From NCBI GenBank assembly GCA_011032825.1, contig JAADJZ010000005.1:5001-69000 (forward strand): a DNA stretch of 64,000 bases. Direction: 5' to 3'. Positions 55,564 through 64,000 of the stretch are shown here, piece by piece; within the stretch, counting starts at the first letter, position 1, and each line of letters opens with the position of its first letter. The DNA comes from Massariosphaeria phaeospora (taxonomy: Eukaryota > Ascomycota > Dothideomycetes > Pleosporales). Position numbers and translations under genes: made by a program. A model generated the notes under the pieces. That model did not search any database and was not told the origin of the DNA. It saw only the letters and a program-made list of their open reading frames with translations.

Positions 55564-56367
55564 ATGTTTCGCTTTCCATCCCTAGCCCGGCCTTTACCCT
55601 ATCGAGGTGTTCTGTTACGTCCGGAAGCACCCAGATTGGCCCGCTGCTTCACTCGTAACGGAAGTCTCTGCACTGAGCTCGAGGATCCCACTGCCAAAAA
55701 TACTTCCGAAAGTACTCCTTCTGAAGATGCTACTTCCGAAGGTGTTACTTCCGAAGGTGAGGAGATGAGATTCGAAACGCGCTACCCACCTAAGGGCTTC
55801 ACATTCCTGCCCGCCGGATACCCCTACATCACTCGGCGCAGCCGCGAGCTTTCGGAGAAGGTGTACGCTGTCTGGCGCAACAAAGGTCGGAAAAAACCAT
55901 CAACACAAGTAGGGTTTTATGTTCCGGAGGATGCTCTTCGTGAAGCTACGGCTGAGTTTGAGGCAAAAAGGGAAAAGGTGGATGAAGAATTATGGCAGGC
56001 TCTCAACAAGAAATACCCAAAGATCCCCGATGCCGATAAGGATAGGCTTCGCACCATCGTTCGGTTCCGATCTCCCCAATACATTGGAAAGCCCTCGGAC
56101 GAGTCGGCCAAAGTCGATATCTTGAAATATGTTCGCGATCGGTATACACATTACAAAGTCCTGCCGCATCCACTAAGCGCGAGCTCTATGGATAGAGTAC
56201 GTCAAAAAACTGAAAGCATTTTAACTTCCTGGCGTGGTGAAAACTCAGAGGAGGAGGAGTCGAGCAAGAGTAGGCACGGTACCATGTCGGAGGCTCTCCA
56301 ACCTGATCTGCAGCGGAATGTTCACGCACCCCATGAGGACTTGGAGCGTACGAAACGGGAAGATTGA
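55564..56367 (+). CDS. DUF2293-domain protein, probably mitochondrial
   Basis: A single-exon 267-residue protein. The N terminus is Arg-rich without acidic residues (MFRFPSLARPLPYRGVLLRP), like a mitochondrial presequence. After a short Ser/Thr/Glu repeat region (TSEGVTSEGEE) comes the DUF2293 core at about residues 80-220: FLPAGYPYITRRSREL, KKPSTQVGFYVPED, RTIVRFRSPQYIGKPSDESA and YVRDRYTHYKVLPHPL. Function is unknown in the literature I know; the domain is conserved in filamentous ascomycetes. Confidence 0.85.
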   Translation: MFRFPSLARPLPYRGVLLRPEAPRLARCFTRNGSLCTELEDPTAKNTSESTPSEDATSEGVTSEGEEMRFETRYPPKGFTFLPAGYPYITRRSRELSEKVYAVWRNKGRKKPSTQVGFYVPEDALREATAEFEAKREKVDEELWQALNKKYPKIPDADKDRLRTIVRFRSPQYIGKPSDESAKVDILKYVRDRYTHYKVLPHPLSASSMDRVRQKTESILTSWRGENSEEEESSKSRHGTMSEALQPDLQRNVHAPHEDLERTKRED

Positions 56368-56846
56368 ACGACGAGGCCAGCAAGTCAGCACATCCGCCGG
56401 CAAGGATAGAATGCTGATACACATCAAGTTGCTGGACTTTGCGACATGGTAGCCGTGCAACAACGTTGCAAACGAAAAAGAGTGTACGCTATATGCAGTG
56501 GAAAGACCCGGGTACAGTCCGGAATTCCATTCTGAAATACCGAAAAACAAACATTTGTATGATAAATCTTAAAGCTAGGGGAATGATATCAAACTGAAGA
56601 TCTCTGCCTCTTAGACGATGTACTGGTCTATCAGAATGATACAGGAAGTTTATGATGCTTAGTTTGATGAGATCCAGAGGAAAGGAATGTTCCAAAAAGT
56701 GTCAGGTCGGAAAAACACAGCGAATGTCAATGGCGAACCGTCCTATCAGCTCGCAGTTTCCAATAACTTCCAGCTCGCTCATCCCAGACTCCAGTTCCGC
56801 CGTCCTAACCCGTTCAGTGGAAATCACGCCCTCAGAAGTGAACGCA
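56368..56846. other. Convergent intergenic region
   Basis: 3' flanks of the DUF2293 gene and the minus-strand STAND-like gene. No gene seen. Confidence 0.5.
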
Positions 56847-59800
56847 CTATACAAGATCCCAGTCAGACTCTTCCTCACTACTATCCTCAACGACCTCCTC
56901 CTCCGTCTCACTAATTGTGCTATTATCTGGATATTCCATTATGACGCCCATCTCTCTCCTTCCGGCCTCATGTTTCTCTCGGTCTTCTCGGGCCAGATCT
57001 TGCTTGACCTGATCCATTCTCGGCACCAACTTGGTGCTGACGAACTCTTTCAGTTTCATCCCGGAGCTGTCGTACTCCTGTTTTAGTTCTACTACGAGTT
57101 CTTCTAGACGGTTCAGGAGGTAAGCATCCTCCCGGAGAATTCTCGCGTTCTCTTTGGGCGGGTAGCGGGGGGATGGTGACTTCGATAAATCGACTTCCTG
57201 GTTCCATTTGTGCATGATTCGCTCGATGGCGCAGCAGGTGTGCTGTAGCTCTAGGCAATGGAAAACAGTGACACGGATGAACTCAGACACAAGCCACTCA
57301 CTTTTTGTAGAGTCGAGAACCCGGTCGATACGTCCACATAGATCTTGAAAATAACCGGTGTCCGGAGAGTACCACCATGACGCTTTGACGAGTACGGTGA
57401 TGAAATGACAACCTGATGCGCTGCACCCACAGCGACAGCCGTCGTTGCATGGGTCTGCAAGAAAACCAGCGATATCATAGTTGGGATTGTCATAATACCA
57501 ATCAACTATCGCTCCTAGGTTCCAGGCGAGGCAATGTAAGGCCGTGGTGTCGGAATTTGGCCAAACCTCGTATAGGCTAGCACCCTTGATTACGAACCAA
57601 TTTACTGCTTCTAAAAGAAGCCTGCTCTCATAAATCCCTTCGAATTCTCGTTTGGCGAGAACGTGTAACAGTGGCGATATTGTCGGGGTTCGTCCGCTGG
57701 CTGAAGTAATATTACGGAACCCCGCGTCGTAAAGGCGATCGTAGAACTGCTGTGGCTTACGTGGTATTGTTCCGAACCAGATGCTACGTCTTGAAGGCCG
57801 CAACGAATGGGGCACATCGATACCCTTGTCCACCAGGTTCTCCAACACTGTGCCAGCCTGCGCATCCAACACTCCCTCGGATTGAAATTGGTGCTCATGG
57901 GGACGCAAGTGCAGCTCTGCGAGTTGCTGTAATGCCTTTCGTTGCTGAACAATTGCGGCTAGCGTTATGTCCAAGAACTTGAGGCTCGTCTCATCGAAGG
58001 CTCTATGACGATTTACTCCATCAAGCAAAACCTCGAGGGCTCCAAGATAAGTTAACTCCTCTGCACTCAAACTCCGTCGGAGGTGAAGCCAAAACTGCAA
58101 AGTATCTATGCTCGTACAGCATGCAACCTTCGAAAAAAAAGTCTGATCCTCAATGTCGCTGTCTCGGGAGTGCTGCGAAGTACCCCCAACAAGCGGTACT
58201 GAGTATGACCACAAGAGCTGGCAGCCTTTTGCCCATCCAATGAGGCTTGCGAGACTATAGAGAGCGCGTCCTTCTGATCCGTCGATTGAATCTAGGATAT
58301 TTGCTTGGTCAAGCAATTCCCTGAGTCCAGTTTCAGATTTCACCATTACCATCTTCATACACTCCGAGTCGTTTACGAAAACGTCTGGATCGTTGTATGG
58401 GTGGGAGCCCCATGGAACCCGTGTATCGTAGTTTGATTTTGAAAGATCGCGCAAAGAGCTCACTACAGGCATACCGATTCTGTTAAACTCCCCACAGAGA
58501 TGGCTGGATCCAAAATCAAAGAATATGTAGTCGTTACAAGTGCTGGTTGTGTCTTTAGTCAGGAGCGTGGATTCAACAACGGTTTGCTAAGCTTACCGAC
58601 CCCGGTCGTCCTGCTCTAGTGCCAAATTACCAACACAATGTAATAATTGCATACCTATAGAGTTGTATAGTGACTTGTCATGTGGGCATGTGTGGAGAAT
58701 TCGCACCCTAGAGCAAAAGTACTACCGGGGTCAGCGGAACTGTCGCGCAAGAAGTAATAGAGGACCTACATGAAGCAGTGATTGTCCATTAGATAACCGA
58801 TCGTACGGCGAAGCCTGTCGTGATTGAAATAGACGTGGGAGCACGTCCATGAGCTGCTCTATGGTATTTACTACCCTATCTGGGCTTGGTGGCCAGTGGA
58901 CTTCGTTCAAACTAGCAATGAAGCGGAAGGCAGGCGACGTATAAGGCACCACACGGTAATGGACCAGGGAGTGTGTAACTCTGGTCATTCCAACAATTGT
59001 CGACAGAGCGAACGCAACCTGGACCTTTCGTTGAAAGGCAGTGATGTAAGCGGAAACTCGGAGACTAAGTTCGGTTATCTCATGCCCGTATGTAGCATAA
59101 GGGCAGTGCATGTCGTGTTGTACAGACTTTCGAGTTCCTAGGAGGTTTATAGGCCATCGCAGAGAGACAATAGTCTGTGTTTGACCTCGACAGGAACATG
59201 ACGTGAGGAGTTGTGTACGCTTCCGTTTTAGCTTCTTCACTCGACGTAACATGGTTTGACAGTTGGCGTAGTCCGAGCTAAGAGAGTCGGGCGAGACGGA
59301 TTCTAGTGTCTGGAGACCAAGGTTCGATTCCTTCTCTGGTCAGCACTTAGGCCAAGGGTACCGTGAGGGCACTCACGAGTCTGCTCATCGCTAATGCTAT
59401 CTGTGGAAGCGCGGCCAGTTCCACACTGATGCGAGACAGATTAGCCGCGACTGGAGTAACCAGGTCGTGAACACGACTGACGCCTTGCCGAACAGCGAGG
59501 AAGTTCTTATCTGATACGTCATGCCCATGGTGTATTAGGCGAGTTTGGTCCAGCTGCCGCAGACTGATCTCATCATATTGTATTTCTTGTTGGCTAGCAA
59601 TCGCTTGACATACGAGTTGGTTGAGTTTCGTAGCTTCATCGATCTTGAGTCTGATACTCTCAAAATCCTGACGATGTTGATCCCTAGTCCTCTCGTCAAT
59701 AGCGAGTCATCGGATGCTGGAATCAGTCAACATACAAACCCCAACTTAACAGAGCCGTGTGCAGATTCTGCTGGATACTCTCCAAAACGCCCTTCCAATA

Positions 59801-60172
59801 CAAAATTTCCTCCTGTTTGAAAGGGTAAGAGAGCCGCCGTTTGATTGAGCTAACCTGGTTTCTTATTCCTATGCGTTCTTGCGGCTCATCGCCGAGCTTC
59901 CCCAGTACCTTCCGGACAGCTTGGATTGCCGTTGAGGATGCCGTTATCACCGAAGTTGTTGACGAGGCATGTTGGCTAGGTCCAATCTTCTGGGTAACAG
60001 TCTGGAGTTGGTCGAGTAAATTGAGAAGATCATCAAGTTGCGTAGAGATCTGAGAAGCTTTACGCTTGGCATCTTTCGCGTTGTTGGTATACGAGATGAG
60101 GCTGTTGCAGACCAAGAGGCCTAGCGACACCACACCAACAGCACTACCAGCAACCGAGAATGGATCTGTCAT
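56847..60172 (-). CDS. STAND N-terminal / ankyrin-region-like protein, exons partly unresolved
   Basis: Exon 1 (60172-59736) starts MTDPFSVAGSAVGVVSLGL, the typical fungal STAND N-terminal segment, followed by a helical region. Exon 2 (59689-59377) continues it (LRQLDQTRLIHHGHD...) and ends at GTGAGT. A third block (about 59250-58745) has CSCRG ... RWPINLLGTRKSVQHDMHCPY and ends SNGQSLLH, matching the middle of this family. A final exon of at least 541 codons (about 58550-56847) carries LLLEAVNWFVIKGASLYEVW and ALHCLAWNLG, and ends in an acidic tail. I could not fix splice sites between blocks 2-3 and 3-4 with matching phase, so the gene may be intact with unusual introns or may be broken. 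It has no NACHT domain. Function is unknown; such proteins are thought to act in self/non-self responses. Confidence 0.65.
59257..59342 (+). tRNA. tRNA-like sequence (probable relic)
   Basis: Contains an exact pol III B-box, GGTTCGATTCC (59321-59331). An A-box-like word TGGCGTAGTCC (59264-59274) lies about 47 bp upstream, and the 3' end TCTGGTCA looks like an acceptor strand plus discriminator. The 5' acceptor strand does not pair with it and no acceptable anticodon arm folds by eye, so it is probably a decayed tRNA (Leu/Ser-sized) or a tRNA-derived repeat. It lies antisense in an intron region of the STAND-like gene. Confidence 0.35.
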
Positions 60173-61350
60173 GCTAGAGGGAAAGTGAAGAAAGAGATGT
60201 TGCTAGTGGCATCGAGGGGGGTTTAAAAGATAGCCTAGTGTCGAAGCACAAGGCTGAGGCGGGGTCGTAATATGATGCAGGGGTTGCCTGCCACGTTCGC
60301 TGATATGCGGGGCAAGGCGGACAAAACGACATCGATTCCGGTGGTCCTCCACCATCTATGGCAGGTTATGGACGGAAGTTTTCGCGCTCCTGCGACAAAC
60401 GTTATTTATCTTCTGGGTGCGCTGAGTGATTTGTTTTGTGGAGTGCGCTCTCTGAACCATGGTTCGTAGAGATGACTAAAACCAGGCAGCCTTATACAAG
60501 GAAACAATATCTGCGGCCAAGAAGTGGATACGAGAGTCAGCCTCATGACGTGTCTCTTCCTTTCTTTCCGCCTCGTAGGCTGCTGCTCATCATTCCCTCG
60601 TAAACCCACCTACGCGCTTCGAATCATTTAAGCGCAACCGCTCACTCGGCTCACGCTGGAAATAAATGAGGCCGCTCGCAACGAGATCGCGAAAACTTCT
60701 ATCAGATAGGCTCTCGCCAAACAGGAGGCTTGAGCCTTTGTCTTACCCTAAACTCACAGTAGCTTAGCCCCCAACCCTGCTAATACCTTTATCCCCCGGA
60801 TTTTCTCACGTGATCTGACAAACACTTCATATAGCAAACATCCTTTCCACCGCTTCTGCAAAAGTCGATGCGCTCTGTCCTGGTAAACAATCATAGACCA
60901 CTCAAGAATAACGGCTCGACTCCGTCAAGAACATAACTTAAGTTTGTTGCTGAACCAACAGGTTTCATTGAGAGCAGAACGGCTAGGCGCGTTTTGAATC
61001 TGGAAGTCAAGTGTTAGCGAAAGGCCCCCTAGCGACGTTTGTGAAGCCGAAGTGCTAGGCTTCGGCAAGTTAGCGACGCGTCAACATGTTTGGGACCGTC
61101 CACCGAGAAAGGAGCATGAGATGAAGTTGCAAATATTTGGAGCCTTTTTGATCACGCACACATCGTTAGGCACTATGCAACTCTAAGGTATCCATGTTCG
61201 AGATTTGGTATAAGACCGCCCCAGCTCTGGAGCTTCACTGAACATCACTTCACCACAGCTGTTGACTTCGACACCGAAACATCCACCGTTTCAGTCATCT
61301 ATCAACGCTTCTCACTCTTCTCCAAAACCTCCCAAAACAACTCTCTCACT
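60173..61350. promoter_or_regulatory. Divergent intergenic region
   Basis: Between the STAND-like gene (minus) and the RRM gene (plus). No gene is supported. Pyrimidine-rich sequence with CACTTCACCACAG precedes the RRM start and is probably its promoter/5' UTR. Confidence 0.4.
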
Positions 61351-62115
61351 ATGGCATACTCCACTAGCACAGGCATGGTCTACATGTCGAACCTCCCTCA
61401 CCACTCCGAGCCCGCCTACGTGGTAAAGCTCTTCTGCGACATCTCCGACGTCGCAGAAAGCAAGATCAAAGAAGTGCTGTGCCCTCGACCCAACTTCTGT
61501 GGCAAAGCATACGTCATCTTCGAGACCGTTGCCGACGCCCAAGCGGCCGTCGAGCTCTACGACAACGAGTTCTACGGCCCACCGGGCCAACCGCGCAGGA
61601 CCCATCTCCAACTCTGCGCCACCCCTCCCCCGCCCTCGAAAATCGCGGGCTGGCTCCGCCTCTCCGACTACCTCGGCGAGAAAGCGGCCGCCGTCACGTC
61701 GTCGACTGTGCTGGTTACCCAGCTTCCGCGGAACCACGCGCTCCGCAACTTGCAGGAGATGTTCGGCGACATCGAGGATACGATGGACTGGGACTGTGCG
61801 GAGGATGCGCCAGGTGTGCTGAACTACCGCGTGGTGGAGCCCGGCGTGGGTTTGGTGCAGTTCAACACGCCGGGGGTCGCCGCTAAAGCCGTCGACATGT
61901 ACGACGGCGAGTACTGGAAGAACTGCACCATCTACGTGAAATGCGTGGAGGATGGCAGGATGGCAGGATGGCCGAGATCCTCGAGGCGGAGGCGGAGCGG
62001 GCGTCCGCTCGTAGGCGAGGGAACCGGAAACCAGGTAGGAAGTGGGGTGCTTGAAGGCTCTGCTGGGGGTCTGGATGTACTGCGGAGCACTTTCGTTGGA
62101 TCAGATGAGGGTTAG
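61351..62115 (+). CDS. Two-RRM RNA-binding protein
   Basis: 254 residues. RRM 1 at about 8-90: VYMSNLPHH (RNP2-like), then KAYVIFETVADAQAAVEL (RNP1-like). RRM 2 at about 117-200: STVLVTQLPRN, then GLVQFNTPGVAAKAVDMYDG. Similar proteins bind RNA in fungi; this one cannot be assigned to a named gene. The C terminus after CVEDGRMAG is Arg/Ser/Gly-rich and unlike the start. Three tandem AGGATGGC words (61953-61976) lie at the change point. One fewer 8-bp copy would shift to a different C-terminal frame (MAEILEAEAERAS) that stops soon after. The present C terminus may therefore be the product of a small duplication. Confidence 0.8.
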   Translation: MAYSTSTGMVYMSNLPHHSEPAYVVKLFCDISDVAESKIKEVLCPRPNFCGKAYVIFETVADAQAAVELYDNEFYGPPGQPRRTHLQLCATPPPPSKIAGWLRLSDYLGEKAAAVTSSTVLVTQLPRNHALRNLQEMFGDIEDTMDWDCAEDAPGVLNYRVVEPGVGLVQFNTPGVAAKAVDMYDGEYWKNCTIYVKCVEDGRMAGWPRSSRRRRSGRPLVGEGTGNQVGSGVLEGSAGGLDVLRSTFVGSDEG

Positions 62116-62607
62116 ATAGCGCAGTTCGAAATTGTTTGTACCAAGTCGGTAATGGCGGATTGTATTCAGCGTCTTGAACTTTGCAGAAGGTAGCCCTAAT
62201 AGTCAGATCTGGAATCCGTCATTGTATGGCGACGCGCTCAAGAAGTTGGCCAGCGATTGAGGTGTCTCTTTGGAGCCCAACATCTTCATGAAGGTAGATA
62301 TTAGCGCCAAGGTTGGATTGCACGATGAGACTGTCCAAGACACAGCCTCTAGACTATATTGAAACATTGCGAAATATCTCCTCTCGATACGAACCGGTAG
62401 TTAACATATGAATACAAGAACTAAAATCTTTGAAATTCTCTGACCAAGCAAGAAATGTGAAGCGACTAACGTGAATCAACGAACATGAACAGAGGAACTG
62501 AAATCTCTCTGACCTATTAAGAAACGTGAAACGACTTAAAACTATCGCCTCAGGACAATAAAATCACCCTTTAAAGCACACTAATCCTAACCTCCCATGT
62601 CCCCCAT
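62116..62607. other. Convergent intergenic region
   Basis: 3' flanks of the RRM gene and the minus-strand propeller gene. No gene seen. Confidence 0.5.
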
Positions 62608-64000
62608 CTAGTAATAATACGGCTTCTCCGGATCCGACAAATCAAAAATCACCGCGGAATGCGGCTTCGCACCCCCCCTCTCGGGAAACGCCCTTGCAAA
62701 ATCAATCGAGCGATTAAACGCCAAGCTGCCATCCTCCGCGATATCAATCCACAGCGCCTTGAAGTCCGCGGGCGTATTCACGACGCCGATATCGCCCGTC
62801 TGCACAAAGTAGTCCGTAACGAGCAAGTTCTTCTTGTCGGGCGAGATCTTGACGTAGTGCGGGCCGACAATGCCCTGGTTGGCGTCGGGGTCGTCCAGCC
62901 GCTTCACGTGGCTCAGGTCCGAGATGTCGAGCGCGGCGACGTGGTTGCCGAGCGTTAGCGTGAAGTAGGCGAATTTGCCGTCGGCGCTGATGTCGCTGTA
63001 GATGGCGAGGTTGTCGCGCGCGCGCGGGCCGAGGTCGAAGAGCAGTTCGGCGACGCCTTGGGTGCCGGACGCGGCGGTGCGGAACGGGTAGATGATCCAC
63101 ACTTGGCCGGGGCCGACGGCGGTGGCGAGCGCGGCGGACTCGGGGTTGCCCGGGATGAACTTGACGTCCTGGATGCCGGCGCCGTTGGGGATGGTGATGG
63201 TCGAAATGATCTTGCGGCTGTCGAGGTTCCAGAGGCGGAGCGTGTTGGCGCGTTGGATGCCGAGGGCCGAGGCGGGCTTGAGGATAGTGACGGGGACGAC
63301 AAAGTCAGAGGTGAGAATTAGTTTCTTATTCCAGTCGATGGAGAGGCCGTGGGGCGAGAACTGCTCGCCGAGGATGTTGAGCGTGGATTCGACGTCTTCG
63401 GGCCACTCGTGGATGATGTTGAAGTTGGCGTCGGTCTCGACGAGACGGCCGGGTGAAGTACCGGCTGCGGAACCCATATAGGTGATGAAGAATCCTCCAT
63501 CCGGTTTAGCGCGGATCTCGTCTGTGATGGAGGACAAAAGGGCTCGGTTGCTCTTCTTGAACTTTGGCTGGTACGGGTTGGTGGTGTCAAAGTAGTAGGC
63601 AGTGTCCTGGTGGCAGTGAGTCAGCAATCAAAAGTAATGCAGCGACTGAGTTAGAGACTTACCTGTGTCTTCAAAAGAGACAAGAGCCCACCGCCGACTA
63701 GAGTCTTACCATCAAGGGTGGGGCCAAGATGGTGAGGGCTGTTGCCACTGGATGGAACATCGGTAATGAAGAGCAGTTCACCGAAAGTGTCGTCGTCGAG
63801 AGAGTACGTGGCAAGGAAGTCCTTGTGCACATTATCTCCAGCGGCAGTCCAGAAATATCCAATCTTCTTCGGCTTGATCTGCGTGTTCACCTGATGCGGT
63901 GGGCTCGCAAGAGGAGGCGTAGGAATCTGTAGGATGGGAAGAGGTGGAGCGTTGCTAGCAAGTGGCTCAGTGACTCCCGGAATGGAAGGGATGAGAGGTG
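62608..64000 (-). CDS. Selenium-binding-protein-like beta-propeller, 5' end outside window
   Basis: Exon 62608-63606 (333 codons with stop) and an upstream exon from 63663 that stays open through the right edge. The intron GTAAGT..CACCAG is in phase. The repeated propeller blades contain PHGLSIDWNKKLILTSDF, LRLWNLDSRKII, IYSDISADGKFAYFTL, VAALDISDLSHV and HYVKISPDKKNLLVTDYF. Order and text resemble selenium-binding protein/methanethiol-oxidase-like proteins (YVWDW... and the SxDGRxLYVTN type). The N-terminal part in the window is Pro-rich (PPLPILQIPTPP). Exact activity is not assignable; a lactonase-like propeller is the alternative. Confidence 0.7.

Overview
The window looks like a scaffold from a filamentous ascomycete (Pezizomycotina). 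It has short GT-AG introns of about 42-100 nt, a Rim15-type kinase, a Sec9 t-SNARE, an Ams1-type alpha-mannosidase, fungal STAND/NACHT-ankyrin genes, a UstYa (DUF3328) relic and Fot1/Pogo and hAT DNA transposons. Many repeats carry C-to-T / G-to-A changes of the RIP type. I see no telomere array, rRNA, CRISPR or prokaryotic operon. All family names come from reading the translated sequence; no database search was run.

Region 1 (1-22 kb) is repeat-rich and decaying. It starts with AT-rich DNA holding a six-copy 147-bp satellite and a heavily mutated 3' end of a hAT element. Next come a UstYa-family pseudogene on the minus strand and a carboxylesterase that stops at a repeat junction. A degenerate hAT element (about 4.67-9.66 kb) carries a Fot1-like element (5375-7495) nested in its BED zinc finger, and runs into the 3' end of a second hAT family. 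Then follow an intact three-exon P450, a second Pogo/Fot1 element with identical 93-bp terminal inverted repeats (12768-15383), a broken small membrane-protein gene, a putative HExxH metallopeptidase, an aminoglycoside-phosphotransferase-like pseudogene and a third Fot1 element (19767-21867) with an uninterrupted 619-codon transposase. The UstYa relic, esterase and P450 may be remnants of a secondary-metabolite cluster.

Region 2 (22-31 kb) is conserved: a nucleotide-sugar 4,6-dehydratase, SEC9 (12 exons resolved) and vacuolar alpha-mannosidase AMS1 (3 exons resolved).

Region 3 (31-43 kb) holds an NLR-type gene (NACHT plus ankyrin repeats, minus strand). It is split by a hAT element and carries two in-frame TAA codons. 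A short gene encoding a stand-alone fungal STAND N-terminal domain lies divergently next to it, and its 3' end is tandemly duplicated. A DUF5872-like/HVA1-TUDOR gene follows, interrupted by one TAG codon.

Region 4 (43-64 kb) is mostly core: RIM15-like kinase (PAS, zinc finger, split AGC kinase, receiver), a microsatellite-rich intergenic block, a disordered basic protein, a DUF2293 protein, a second STAND/ankyrin-like gene with a tRNA-like sequence antisense in an intron, a two-RRM protein with a small duplication, and the 3' part of a selenium-binding-protein-like gene running off the right edge.

A recurring signal: in ORFs that are otherwise readable, every premature stop I could place is TAG or TAA and none is TGA. 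That is what CpA-directed RIP-type mutation would produce.
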